A stretch of 64,000 bases of DNA from Piscinibacter sp. (GTDB taxonomy: Bacteria > Pseudomonadota > Gammaproteobacteria > Burkholderiales > Burkholderiaceae_C), in NCBI GenBank assembly GCA_019635485.1, contig JAHBZL010000002.1, positions 62,001 to 126,000 on the forward strand. The letters run 5' to 3'. Under the pieces are notes generated by a model. The model saw only the letters and a list, made by a program, of their open reading frames with translations, made no database searches and was not told the origin of the DNA. A program made the translations under genes and the position numbers. Positions 44,353 to 52,922 of the stretch are shown here, piece after piece. The first letter of the stretch is position 1. Every line of letters begins with the position of its first letter.

Positions 44353-45084
44353 TCAGCCGTGCACGTGCTGGCGCAGCGCCGGCAGATCCAGCACGCGCAC
44401 GCCGCCGTACTCGATGCGGATCAGCCCCTCGGCCTGCAGCGAGCGCAGCGCCTCGTTGACGCGCTGGCGCGACAGCCCGACGAGGTAGCCCAGCTCCTGC
44501 TGCGTGATGCGCAGCAGCGTACCGACGCCCGGGTACAGCACCGGATGGAACAGCGCGGCGAGGTTGCGGGCAACGCGCGTGTCCGGGTCGTTCAGGCGGT
44601 CGATCTCGCGCGCCGCGATGAACTGGCCGAGCCGCTCGTTCAGCTGGTTCATCACGTAGCGGTTGAACGGGATGCTGCGCTCGAGCAGCCAGTGGAAGGT
44701 CTCGATGCCGAGCCCGGCCACCACGCTCTTGCGCAGCGGCTGCACGTTGTAGCGGTAGATCTCGCGCTTGAGCAGCGTGCCCTCGCCGAACCAGCCGCCC
44801 GGCGGCATGCCGGTGAAGGTGATCGCGAAGCCGAGCGAGCTGTCGTTGCTCATCTTCAGCAGCCCGTCGAGCAGACCGAACCAGTAGTTGGCCTGGCGTC
44901 CGATCTTGCAGACATAGTCGCCCGGATGCGCCTCCACCACCTGCAGGTCCGCGACGGCGCGGCCGCGCTGCGCCGCATCGAGCAGTTCCAGCCAGGGCAC
45001 CATCGCCAGTTCGTCCTTGTCGGGCGCACGGGCGCGCTGGCGCAGCGGGGCGGCACGGGCGTCCAGTGCGGCGGGATCGGCCAT
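44353..45084 (-). CDS. Crp/Fnr-family transcription regulator
   Basis: 243 residues. An N-terminal cyclic-nucleotide-like beta-barrel (PGDYVCKIGRQANYWFGLLDGLLKM split) is followed by a dimer helix and a C-terminal helix-turn-helix (TQQELGYLVGLSRQRVNEAL). It lacks the FNR cysteine cluster, and a canonical cAMP-binding pocket is not obvious. It is divergent from the acyl-CoA synthetase/liv operon, with a perfect palindrome in the shared 139-bp gap, so it probably controls that operon. The effector is unknown. Confidence 0.9.
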   Translation of the reverse strand: MADPAALDARAAPLRQRARAPDKDELAMVPWLELLDAAQRGRAVADLQVVEAHPGDYVCKIGRQANYWFGLLDGLLKMSNDSSLGFAITFTGMPPGGWFGEGTLLKREIYRYNVQPLRKSVVAGLGIETFHWLLERSIPFNRYVMNQLNERLGQFIAAREIDRLNDPDTRVARNLAALFHPVLYPGVGTLLRITQQELGYLVGLSRQRVNEALRSLQAEGLIRIEYGGVRVLDLPALRQHVHG

Positions 45085-45155
45085 CGAAGCGGGGCTTGAC
45101 CAGGGTCAGGGAGAGGTTTTCCCAGGGGAAAGTCCCCTCGGGGCTGTCCCTTAGA

Positions 45156-45173
45156 TTGTCGTCAGAACGACAA
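45156..45173. promoter_or_regulatory. palindromic operator candidate for the Crp/Fnr regulator
   Basis: TTGTCGT-CAGA-ACGACAA has perfect 7-bp arms with a 4-bp centre. This is the symmetry of Crp/Fnr sites (TTGAT-N4-ATCAA type). It is centred 60 bp before the synthetase GTG and about 80 bp before the regulator ATG. A second palindrome, AGGGGA-AAG-TCCCCT, is at 45124-45138. Confidence 0.6.
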
Positions 45174-45223
45174 CACGGCGTCAAACTTCTTTCTAGCATC
45201 CGGGCATCGCGAGGAGACCAGCG

Positions 45224-47158
45224 GTGCAGACAACCTTTCCCCGGCTCCTGCTCGAACATGCCCGGCAGCGCCCCGACGCGCCGGCGCTGCGCGAGAAGGT
45301 CTACGGCATCTGGCAGACGCTCACGTGGGCGCAGCTGGCGCAGCTGGTGCGCGAGCTGGCCGGCGGGCTGGCGGCCGCGGGCCTGAAGCGCGACGACCAC
45401 CTGGTCGTGATCGGCGACAACCGGCCGCGCCTGTACGCCACGATGCTTGCCGCGCAGGCGCTCGGTGCCGTGCCGATCCCGCTGTACCAGGACGCCGCGG
45501 CGGCCGAGTTCACCTTCCCGATCAACAACGCCGACGTACGCTTCGCCGTCGTCGAGGACCAGGAGCAGGTCGACAAGCTGCTCGAGCTGCGCGAGCAGTG
45601 CCCGCAGCTCGCGGCCATCTGGTACGACGACCCGCGCGGCCTGCGCAACTACAGCGAACCCGGGCTCGCCGGGCTGGACGTGCTGATCGAGCAGGGCCGC
45701 GCCCACGCGCAGGCCAACCCGGGTTTCTTCGACGCCGTGGTCGCGCAGGCCGCGCCGACCGACGTAGCCGCGATGTTCTTCACCTCAGGCACGACGGGCC
45801 ATCCGAAAGGCGTGGTGCACACGCATTTCACGCTGCTGGACCGCGCCCGCGCCGGGGCCGAGTTCGACAAGCTGACCGAGCGCGAGGAGGTGCTGGCCTA
45901 CCTGCCGCCGGCCTGGATCGGCCAGAACATCTTCAGCTACGCGCAGTGGCTGGCCTGCGGCTACGTGGTCAACTGCCCGGAGTCGGCTGCGACGGTGACG
46001 ATCGACCTGAAGGAGATCGGGCCGACCTACTACTTCGCGCCGCCGCGGGTCTTCGAAGGGCTGCTGACCAGCGTGATGATCCGCATGGAGGATGCGAGCC
46101 GCCTCAAGCGGGCCCTCTTCCATCACTACATGGCGCTGGCGCGCCGCGTCGGTCCGGCGCGGATGGATGGCGCCCCGGTCGGCACGCTGGACCGGCTGCG
46201 CTACGCGATCGGCAACCTGCTGATCTACGGCCCGCTGCGCAACACGCTCGGCCTGTCGCGCGTGCGCGTGGCCTACACGGCCGGCGAGGCGATCGGGCCG
46301 GACCTGTTCACCTTCTACCGCTCGATCGGGATCAACCTGAAGCAGCTCTACGGTTCGACCGAAACCGCCGTGTTCGTCTGCCTGCAGCCCGACAACGAGG
46401 CCAAGGCCGACACGGTGGGCGTGCCGATCGCCGGGGTCGAGGTGAAGCTCACCGACAGCGGCGAGATCCTGATCCGCTCGCCCGGCCTGCTGAAGGAGTA
46501 CTACAAGAACCCGCAGGCCACGGCCGAGGTGCTCGACAGCGCCGGCTGGTACCACACCGGCGATGCCGGCTTCCTGGATGCCGGCGGGCACCTGAAGATC
46601 ATCGACCGCGCCAAGGACGTCGGGCGCCTCGCCGACGGCTCGCTGTTCGCGCCGAAGTACGTCGAGAACAAGCTGAAGTTCTTCCCGCACATCAAGGAGG
46701 CGGTCGCGTTCGGCGACCGCCGTGACCGGGTCTGCGCGTTCATCAACATCGACTTCGAGGCCGTGGGCAACTGGGCCGAGAAGCGCAACCTGCCCTACGC
46801 CGGCTACACCGACCTGGCCGGCAAGCCCGAGGTCTACGACCTGGTGCGCGAATGCGTCCAGAAGGTCAATGCGGACCTGGCGGCCGACGAGAAGCTGGCC
46901 GGCGGCCAGATCAGCCGCTTCCTGATCCTGCACAAGGAACTCGACGCCGACGACGGCGAGCTGACCCGCACGCGCAAGGTGCGGCGCGGCCACATCGGCG
47001 AGAAGTACCAGGTGCTGGTCGATGCGCTGTACGGCGGCCGCACCGAGCAGTTCATCGAGACGCAGGTCAGGTTCGAGGACGGCCGCTCCGGCGTGGTCGC
47101 GGCGACGTTGAAGATCGTCGACGCCGCGACCTTCCCGACCCTGCGGAAGGCCGCCTGA
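45224..47158 (+). CDS. acyl-CoA synthetase (AMP-binding, long-chain/aryl type)
   Basis: 644 residues from a GTG at 45224 with GAGGAG 7 bases before. It activates a carboxylic acid to its CoA thioester through an acyl-AMP. The AMP-binding signature is FFTSGTTGHPKGVVHTH, the acyl pocket motif QLYGSTETAVFVC, and the hinge region WYHTGDAGFLDAGGHLKIIDR. There is no signal peptide. It is the first gene of a run with five ABC transporter genes, spaced only 2 bp from livG. The substrate is unknown; the family name (long-chain fatty acid ligase) should not be taken as proof. Confidence 0.9.
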   Translation: MQTTFPRLLLEHARQRPDAPALREKVYGIWQTLTWAQLAQLVRELAGGLAAAGLKRDDHLVVIGDNRPRLYATMLAAQALGAVPIPLYQDAAAAEFTFPINNADVRFAVVEDQEQVDKLLELREQCPQLAAIWYDDPRGLRNYSEPGLAGLDVLIEQGRAHAQANPGFFDAVVAQAAPTDVAAMFFTSGTTGHPKGVVHTHFTLLDRARAGAEFDKLTEREEVLAYLPPAWIGQNIFSYAQWLACGYVVNCPESAATVTIDLKEIGPTYYFAPPRVFEGLLTSVMIRMEDASRLKRALFHHYMALARRVGPARMDGAPVGTLDRLRYAIGNLLIYGPLRNTLGLSRVRVAYTAGEAIGPDLFTFYRSIGINLKQLYGSTETAVFVCLQPDNEAKADTVGVPIAGVEVKLTDSGEILIRSPGLLKEYYKNPQATAEVLDSAGWYHTGDAGFLDAGGHLKIIDRAKDVGRLADGSLFAPKYVENKLKFFPHIKEAVAFGDRRDRVCAFINIDFEAVGNWAEKRNLPYAGYTDLAGKPEVYDLVRECVQKVNADLAADEKLAGGQISRFLILHKELDADDGELTRTRKVRRGHIGEKYQVLVDALYGGRTEQFIETQVRFEDGRSGVVAATLKIVDAATFPTLRKAA

Positions 47159-47160
47159 CC

Positions 47161-47946
47161 ATGACGGACCGCAAGATCGGCGAGGTCATCCTCGACGTGC
47201 GCAACATCAGCCTGCGCTTCGGCGGCGTGAAGGCGCTGACGGACATCAGCTTCGACGTGCGCGAGCACGAGGTGCGGGCGATCATCGGGCCGAATGGCGC
47301 CGGCAAGAGCTCGATGCTGAACTGCATCAACGGCGTCTACGCGCCGCAGGAAGGCGCGATCACGCTGCGTGGGCAGACCTTCAAGCACATGAACTCGCGC
47401 CAGGTCGCGGAGATGGGCATCGCGCGCACCTTCCAGAACCTGGCGCTGTTCAAGGGCATGAGCGTGCTGGACAACATCATGACCGGGCGCAACCTGCGCA
47501 TGAAGACCAACCTGTTCCAGCAGGCGATCCGCTGGGGCGCGGCCGAGCGCGAGGAACTCGCGCACCGCGAGGTGGTCGAGAAGATCATCGACTTCCTCGA
47601 GATCCAGGCCTACCGCAAGACGCCGGTCGGCCGCCTGCCCTACGGGCTGCAGAAGCGTGTCGACCTCGGCCGCGCGCTGGCGATGGAGCCGGCCGTGCTG
47701 CTGCTGGACGAGCCGATGGCCGGCATGAACGTCGAGGAGAAGCAGGACATGAGCCGCTTCATCCTGGACGTCAACGACGAGTACGGCACGACGATCGTGC
47801 TGATCGAGCACGACATGGGTGTCGTGATGGACATCTCCGACCGGGTCGTGGTGCTCGACTACGGTCGCAAGATCGGCGACGGCACGCCCGACGAGGTGCG
47901 CCGCAATCCGGACGTGATCAGCGCCTACCTCGGAACGAGCCACTGA
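47161..47946 (+). CDS. livG: branched-chain-type ABC transporter ATPase LivG
   Basis: 261 residues. Walker A GPNGAGKSS (43-51), LivG-type signature LPYGLQKRVDLGRALA (replacing LSGGQ), Walker B AVLLLDEPMAGMN. ARTFQNLALFKGMSVLDN is the conserved Q-loop region. The C-terminal extension ends DVISAYLGTSH, typical of LivG. It binds LivH and LivM on the cytoplasmic side. Confidence 0.93.
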   Translation: MTDRKIGEVILDVRNISLRFGGVKALTDISFDVREHEVRAIIGPNGAGKSSMLNCINGVYAPQEGAITLRGQTFKHMNSRQVAEMGIARTFQNLALFKGMSVLDNIMTGRNLRMKTNLFQQAIRWGAAEREELAHREVVEKIIDFLEIQAYRKTPVGRLPYGLQKRVDLGRALAMEPAVLLLDEPMAGMNVEEKQDMSRFILDVNDEYGTTIVLIEHDMGVVMDISDRVVVLDYGRKIGDGTPDEVRRNPDVISAYLGTSH

Positions 47947-47972
47947 TGCCGAACAACGCGACAGGCCTGGCG

Positions 47973-48038
47973 CCGGTCCGCCCCCAAGCGGGCCCGATCC
48001 CCTCGGGGGATCGTTCGGCGTACCCGACGAACGAGGGG
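47973..48038 (+). repeat. hairpin repeat, family 2, copy 1
   Basis: A GC-rich segment (CCGGTCCGCCCCCAAGCGGG, then a CCCCTCGGGGG hairpin, then TACCCGACGAACGAGGGG) resembles 52557-52623. Its terminal GAGGGG lies 11 bases before the livH ATG and probably serves as the ribosome site. Confidence 0.65.
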
Positions 48039-48049
48039 TGGACATAACC

Positions 48050-48979
48050 ATGGGCTTCTTCCTCGAGACCCTGATCGGCGGCCTGATGGCCGGCATGCTG
48101 TACTCGCTGATCGCGCTGGGCTTCGTGCTGATCTTCAAGGCCAGCGGCGTGTTCAACTTCGCGCAGGGCGCGATGGTGCTGTTCGCGGCGCTCGCGATGG
48201 CGCGCTTCTCGGAGTGGATCCCGAAGGGGCTCGGCCTGGAAAGCAAGCTGCTCGGCAACCTGCTCGCATTCGCGGCGGCGCTGGCAGTGATGGTCGCGGC
48301 CGCGTGGCTGATCGAGCGGCTGGTGCTGGGCAAGCTCGTCAACCAGGAAGGCATCACGCTGCTGATGGCCACGCTGGGCATCACCTACTTCCTCGACGGC
48401 TTCGGGCAGACCCTGTTCGGCAGCGACATCTACAAGATCGACGTCGGCCTGCCCAAGGACCCGCTGTTCCTGTTCGAAAACGTGTTCCAGGGCGGCGTGC
48501 TGGTCGGCAAGGAGGACCTGTACGCGGCGGTCATCGCCGCCGCGCTGGTCGCGCTGCTCAGCCTGTTCTTCCAGAAGACGGCCACCGGCCGGGCGCTGCG
48601 CGCGGTGGCCGACGACCACCAGGCCGCGCAGTCGATCGGCATCCCGCTGTCGCGCATCTGGGTGATCGTCTGGAGCGTCGCCGGCTTCGTCGCGCTGGTG
48701 GCCGGCATCATCTGGGGCAGCAAGCTGGGCGTGCAGTTCTCGCTCTCGCTGGTGGCGCTGAAGGCGCTGCCGGTGGTGATCCTCGGCGGGCTGACCTCGG
48801 TGCCCGGCGCGATCATCGGCGGGCTGATCATCGGTGTCGGCGAGAAGCTTTCCGAGGTCTACATCGGCCCGCTGTTCGGCGGCGGCATCGAGATCTGGTT
48901 CGCCTACGTGCTGGCGCTGGTCTTCCTGCTGGTGCGGCCGCAAGGGCTGTTCGGCGAGAAGATCATCGATCGCGTATGA
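48050..48979 (+). CDS. livH: branched-chain-type ABC permease LivH
   Basis: 309 residues with about eight hydrophobic segments. It starts MGFFLETLIGGLMAGMLYSL, includes FNFAQGAMVLFAAL and the cytoplasmic loop ALRAVADDHQAAQSIGIPL with LKALPVVILGGLTSVPGAI, which are LivH hallmarks. An upstream in-frame GTG at 48038 would add four residues; the ATG at 48050 fits better. Inner-membrane channel subunit. Confidence 0.92.
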   Translation: MGFFLETLIGGLMAGMLYSLIALGFVLIFKASGVFNFAQGAMVLFAALAMARFSEWIPKGLGLESKLLGNLLAFAAALAVMVAAAWLIERLVLGKLVNQEGITLLMATLGITYFLDGFGQTLFGSDIYKIDVGLPKDPLFLFENVFQGGVLVGKEDLYAAVIAAALVALLSLFFQKTATGRALRAVADDHQAAQSIGIPLSRIWVIVWSVAGFVALVAGIIWGSKLGVQFSLSLVALKALPVVILGGLTSVPGAIIGGLIIGVGEKLSEVYIGPLFGGGIEIWFAYVLALVFLLVRPQGLFGEKIIDRV

Positions 48980-49005
48980 CGCCTGCGAGCCGCTGAGGAC
49001 GACCC

Positions 49006-50070
49006 ATGCTCTACCGCGAAAACGGCCAGTTCAAGACCAGCTACCGCGCCGACCAGGCGGTGTTCCCGATCGCGCAGGACCGCATCGCGATCGCCGCGCT
49101 GCTGGCGATCGCCGTCGTGGTGGTGCCGCTGGCGGCACCGGAGTACCTGTTCCGCGCGATCCTGATCCCGTTCCTGATCCTGTCGCTGGCGGCGCTCGGG
49201 CTGAACATCCTGGTCGGCTACTGCGGGCAGATCTCGCTGGGCACCGGCGCCTTCATGGCAGTGGGCGCATACGCGGCCTACAACTTCCAGGTGCGCATCG
49301 AGGGCATGCCACTGATCGCCGCGCTGCTGCTGGGCGGCCTGTGCTCGACGGCGGTCGGCGTGCTGTTCGGCATCCCGTCGCTGCGCATCAAGGGCCTGTA
49401 CCTCGCGGTCGCGACACTGGCGGCGCAGTTCTTCACCGACTGGGCCTTCCTGCGCATCAAGTGGTTCACGAACGACTCGGCCTCCGGTTCGGTCAGCGTC
49501 GCCGGGCTTCAGGTGTTCGGCCTGCCGATCGAGACGCCGGTGCAGAAGTACCTGTTCTGCCTGGCGTTCCTGGCGGTGTTCGCGCTGCTGGCGAAGAACC
49601 TGGTGCGCGGGCACATCGGCCGCGAATGGATGGCGATCCGCGACATGGACGTGGCCGCCGCGGTGATCGGCATCCGCCCGGTGTACGCCAAGCTGACCGC
49701 GTTCGCGGTCAGCTCGTTCATCGTCGGCGTGGCCGGGGCGCTGTGGGGCTTCGTGCACCTGGGCTCGTGGGAGCCGGCGGCGTTCAACATCGACCGCTCG
49801 TTCCAGCTGCTGTTCATGGTCATCATCGGCGGGCTCGGATCCATCATGGGCAGCTTCTTCGGCGCCGCGTTCATCGTCGTGCTGCCGATCGTGCTGGACA
49901 ACCTGCCCTACTGGTTCGGCATCCCGATCGACACCGCGCTCGCCTCGCACCTGACCTTCATGATCTTCGGCGCGCTGATCGTCTTCTTCCTGATCGTCGA
50001 GCCGCACGGCCTGGCCCGCCTGTGGTCGATCGGCAAGGAGAAGCTGCGCCTTTGGCCCTTCCCGCATTGA
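49006..50070 (+). CDS. livM: branched-chain-type ABC permease LivM
   Basis: 354 residues with about nine hydrophobic segments. GLNILVGYCGQISLGTGAFM, FGIPSLRIKGLYLAVATLAA and REWMAIRDMDVAAAVIGI are LivM signatures, and MVIIGGLGSIMGSFFGAAF closes the core. It forms the channel with LivH. A family 1 hairpin repeat begins 6 bp after its stop. Confidence 0.93.
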   Translation: MLYRENGQFKTSYRADQAVFPIAQDRIAIAALLAIAVVVVPLAAPEYLFRAILIPFLILSLAALGLNILVGYCGQISLGTGAFMAVGAYAAYNFQVRIEGMPLIAALLLGGLCSTAVGVLFGIPSLRIKGLYLAVATLAAQFFTDWAFLRIKWFTNDSASGSVSVAGLQVFGLPIETPVQKYLFCLAFLAVFALLAKNLVRGHIGREWMAIRDMDVAAAVIGIRPVYAKLTAFAVSSFIVGVAGALWGFVHLGSWEPAAFNIDRSFQLLFMVIIGGLGSIMGSFFGAAFIVVLPIVLDNLPYWFGIPIDTALASHLTFMIFGALIVFFLIVEPHGLARLWSIGKEKLRLWPFPH

Positions 50071-50076
50071 CATGAC

Positions 50077-50166
50077 TCCCCCCCGAAGCGCCTGCGGCGC
50101 TCCCCCCCGGGGGGGCGCCGCCAGCGGACCGGCGAAGCCGGCTCCGCGGCGACCGCTTGGATCGGT
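50077..50166 (+). repeat. hairpin repeat, family 1, copy A
   Basis: About 90 bp made of three successive inverted repeats: AGCGCCTGCGGCGCT, a C7/G7 stem, and CCGGCGAAGCCGG, ending near CCGCTTGGATCGG. Close copies lie at 51599-51687 and 61874-61960. It sits between livM and the substrate-binding gene. The remaining 90 bp of that gap show nothing further. Confidence 0.85.
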
Positions 50167-50259
50167 TCGAGCGACGCGGCGGGCTCTGTGCTTCGGCGCC
50201 GCGCCTCACCTGTTTTCACCACGCACCGACGAGTGCTCTTTCCAACCCTGGAGGCAGAC

Positions 50260-51594
50260 ATGAAGTTGAAGTCCCTTGCATCGGCCGCGGTCCTCGCGGC
50301 GGCCGGCCTGGCCGGCCTGGCCACGAGCACCGCCTTCGCGCAGGCGAAGGAGCAGTTCTTCCCGGTGCTCGTCTACCGCACCGGCGCCTACGCGCCGAAC
50401 GGCATCCCGTTCGCCAACGGCTACGTCGACTACCTGAAGCTCGTCAACGCCAACGGCGGCATCAACGGCGTGAAGGTGACCTTCGAGGAATGCGAGACCG
50501 GCTACGCCACCGACAAGGGCGTCGAGTGCTACGAGCGCCTGAAGGGCAAGGGCACCGGCGCCACGGTGTTCCAGCCGCTGTCCACCGGCATCACCTTCGC
50601 GCTGACCGAGAAGGCGCCGGGCGACAAGATCCCGCTGATCACCTCCGGCTACGGGCGCAGCGAGAGCGCCGACGGCGGCGTCTTCAAGTGGAACTTCCCG
50701 CTGGTGGGCACCTACTGGGTGGCCGCCGACATCCTGGTGCAGCACGTCGGCAAGAAGGAAGGCGGGCTGGACAAGCTCAAGGGCAAGAAGATCGCGCTGG
50801 TCTACCACGACAGCCCGTACGGCAAGGAGCCGATCCCGCTGCTGCAGGAGCGCGCCAAGATGCACGGCTTCGACCTGCAGCTGCTGCCGGTGACGCACCC
50901 GGGCGTCGAGCAGAAGGCGACCTGGCTGCAGATCCGCCAGAGCCGGCCCGACTACGTGTTCCTGTGGGGCTGGGGCGTGATGAACTCGACCGCCGTCAAG
51001 GAGGCCGTGGCCACCGGTTACCCGCGCGAGAAGATGTACGGTGTCTGGTGGGCCGGCGCCGAGCCGGACGTGAAGGACGTCGGCGACGCCGCCAAGGGCT
51101 ACAACGCGCTGGCGCTGCAGCACGGTGCCGAGCCGAACTCGAAGATCGTCAAGGAGGTGCTCGACAAGGTGCACGCCAAGGGCCAGGGCACCGGGCCGAA
51201 GGAAGAGGTCGGGCAGGTGCTGTACATGCGCGGGCTGTCCGCCGCGATGCTCGCCGTCGAGGGCGTCAAGCGTGCGCAGGAGCGCTTCGGCAAGGGCAAG
51301 GTGATGACCGGCGAGCAGGCGCGCTGGGGCTACGAGAACCTCGCGCTCGACCAGAAGAAGCTCGACAGCCTCGGCTTCGCCGGCGTGATGCGGCCGGTGT
51401 CCACCTCCTGCGTCGACCACATGGGCGCGGCCTGGGCACGCATCCACACCTGGGACGGCAGCAAGTGGAACTTCACGTCCGACTGGTACCAGGCCGACGA
51501 ATCCATCCTGAAGCCGATGGTCAAGGCGGCGGCGGACAAGTACGCGGGCGAGAAGAAGCTGACGCGGCGCACGCCGGAGGACTGCCAGTCCTGA
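50260..51594 (+). CDS. ABC transporter substrate-binding protein (LivK-like)
   Basis: 444 residues, longer than typical LivK (about 370). Signal peptide ends STAFA. The mature protein has the type I periplasmic-binding fold: NGYVDYLKLVNANGGINGVK, ECYERLKGKGTGATVFQPLS, YHDSPYGKEPIPLLQERAK, and PDYVFLWGWGVMNSTAVKEA. GAGG precedes the ATG by 5 bases. Family relatives bind amino acids, aromatic acids or amides, so the substrate is undecided. The flanking acyl-CoA synthetases point to a carboxylic acid. Confidence 0.9.
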   Translation: MKLKSLASAAVLAAAGLAGLATSTAFAQAKEQFFPVLVYRTGAYAPNGIPFANGYVDYLKLVNANGGINGVKVTFEECETGYATDKGVECYERLKGKGTGATVFQPLSTGITFALTEKAPGDKIPLITSGYGRSESADGGVFKWNFPLVGTYWVAADILVQHVGKKEGGLDKLKGKKIALVYHDSPYGKEPIPLLQERAKMHGFDLQLLPVTHPGVEQKATWLQIRQSRPDYVFLWGWGVMNSTAVKEAVATGYPREKMYGVWWAGAEPDVKDVGDAAKGYNALALQHGAEPNSKIVKEVLDKVHAKGQGTGPKEEVGQVLYMRGLSAAMLAVEGVKRAQERFGKGKVMTGEQARWGYENLALDQKKLDSLGFAGVMRPVSTSCVDHMGAAWARIHTWDGSKWNFTSDWYQADESILKPMVKAAADKYAGEKKLTRRTPEDCQS

Positions 51595-51598
51595 CCCA

Positions 51599-51687
51599 CC
51601 CCCCGGAGCGGCTCACGCCGCTCCCCCCTCGAGGGGGGCGCCGCCGGCGGACCGGCGTAGCCGGATCCGCGGCCGCCGCTTGATCGG
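51599..51687 (+). repeat. hairpin repeat, family 1, copy B
   Basis: Same arrangement as 50077-50166: GAGCGGCTCACGCCGCTC, CCCCCCTCGAGGGGGG, then GCGGACCGGCGTAGCCGGAT and GCCGCTTGATCGG. It fills the gap between the substrate-binding gene and livF. Confidence 0.85.
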
Positions 51688-51698
51688 ACCGAGACTCT

Positions 51699-52505
51699 AT
51701 GAGCCAGATCTTTCTGAACGTCAACGGCATCGAGGTCATCTACAACCACGTGATCCTGGTGCTCAAGGGCGTCTCGCTGCAGGTGCCGGAGGGCCGCATC
51801 GTGGCGCTGCTCGGTGGCAACGGGGCGGGCAAGACGACGACGCTGCGCGCCGTCTCGAACCTGCTGGCCGGCGAGCGCGGCGAGGTCACCAAGGGCTCGA
51901 TCGAGCTGCGCGGCGAGCGCATCGAGAAGCTCTCGACGGCCGAGATGGTCGAGCGCGGCGTGATCCAGGTGATGGAGGGCCGGCACTGTTTCGCGCACCT
52001 GACGATCGAGGAGAACCTGCTGACCGGCGCCTACACCCGGCGCGACGGCAAGGCCGCAGTCGAGCAGACGCTGGAGAAGGTCTACAACTACTTCCCGCGC
52101 CTGAAGACGCGGCGCGGTTCGCAGGCCGCCTACACCTCCGGCGGCGAGCAGCAGATGTGCGCGATCGGCCGTGCGCTGATGGCGAACCCGAAGATGGTGC
52201 TGCTGGACGAACCCTCGATGGGGCTGGCCCCGCAGATCGTCGAGGAGGTGTTCGAGATCGTGAAGGACCTGAACCAGCGCGAGAAGGTCACCTTCCTGCT
52301 CGCCGAACAGAACACCAACATCGCGCTGCGCTACGCCGACTACGGCTACATCCTGGAGAACGGCCGCATCGTGATGGACGGCGAGGCCAAGGCGCTGCGC
52401 GAGAACGAGGACGTCAAGGAGTTCTACCTCGGCATGGGCGGCGGCGACCGCAAGAGCTTCCGCGACGTGAAGAGCTACAAGCGGCGCAAGCGCTGGCTGG
52501 CGTGA
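51699..52505 (+). CDS. livF: branched-chain-type ABC transporter ATPase LivF
   Basis: 268 residues. Walker A GGNGAGKTTT (39-48), signature YTSGGEQQMCAIGRALM, Walker B MVLLDEPSMGLAPQIV. VIQVMEGRHCFAHLTIEENL is the LivF Q-loop region. The last 20 or so residues (DRKSFRDVKSYKRRKRWLA) form a basic tail typical of the variant LivF found in clusters with CoA ligases. Second ATPase of the importer. Confidence 0.93.
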   Translation: MSQIFLNVNGIEVIYNHVILVLKGVSLQVPEGRIVALLGGNGAGKTTTLRAVSNLLAGERGEVTKGSIELRGERIEKLSTAEMVERGVIQVMEGRHCFAHLTIEENLLTGAYTRRDGKAAVEQTLEKVYNYFPRLKTRRGSQAAYTSGGEQQMCAIGRALMANPKMVLLDEPSMGLAPQIVEEVFEIVKDLNQREKVTFLLAEQNTNIALRYADYGYILENGRIVMDGEAKALRENEDVKEFYLGMGGGDRKSFRDVKSYKRRKRWLA

Positions 52506-52556
52506 AGGAACGGGCATGCGACACCCTGCGTCGATCTGCCGTCTGCGGGACGAGCG

Positions 52557-52623
52557 CCGGGCCGCTCCCAAGCCGGCCCGCGCCCCCGTGGGGGGCCGGC
52601 CGGCGCACTCGACGGACGGGGGG
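52557..52623 (+). repeat. hairpin repeat, family 2, copy 2
   Basis: CCGGGCCGCTCCCAAGCCGG, a CCCCCGTGGGGG hairpin, then CGGCGCACTCGACGGACGGG, matching 47973-48038. Its terminal GGGGGG lies 5 bases before the next ATG (52629). Confidence 0.65.
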
Positions 52624-52628
52624 CTGTC

Positions 52629-52922
52629 ATGAGCGACGACGTCTTCGCGCCCCCGCCCTTCAAGCCGGACGAGGCGCTGCAGCGCGCGCGGCGCGATCTG
52701 CGCGAGCTCGGGCTGACCGAGCGCGAGGGTCGCTTCGAGCGCCGCGGGCAGGCCATCGCCCGCGTCGCGGTCGACGGCGCGGCGCTGAAGGCCGCGATCG
52801 TCAAGCGCCCCGGCCGCAGCCCGGAATGGACCGAGAAGACGCTGCGCGACAACGCCGCGCTGCGCGACTTCGTGGCCGACCTGAAGAAGAAGCTCTCGAC
52901 CTGGAGCGACCGCGATGAGTGA
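52629..52922 (+). CDS. small conserved protein of the liv/ligase cluster
   Basis: 97 residues, soluble and highly charged, no signal peptide or membrane segment. It reads FKPDEALQRARRDLRELGLT near the start and AIVKRPGRSPEWTEKTLRDN in the second half. I do not recognise a named domain. It overlaps the PaaK-like gene by 8 bp, so it is likely co-translated with it and may be an accessory subunit. Its coding reality is supported by position and codon use. Confidence 0.75.
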   Translation: MSDDVFAPPPFKPDEALQRARRDLRELGLTEREGRFERRGQAIARVAVDGAALKAAIVKRPGRSPEWTEKTLRDNAALRDFVADLKKKLSTWSDRDE

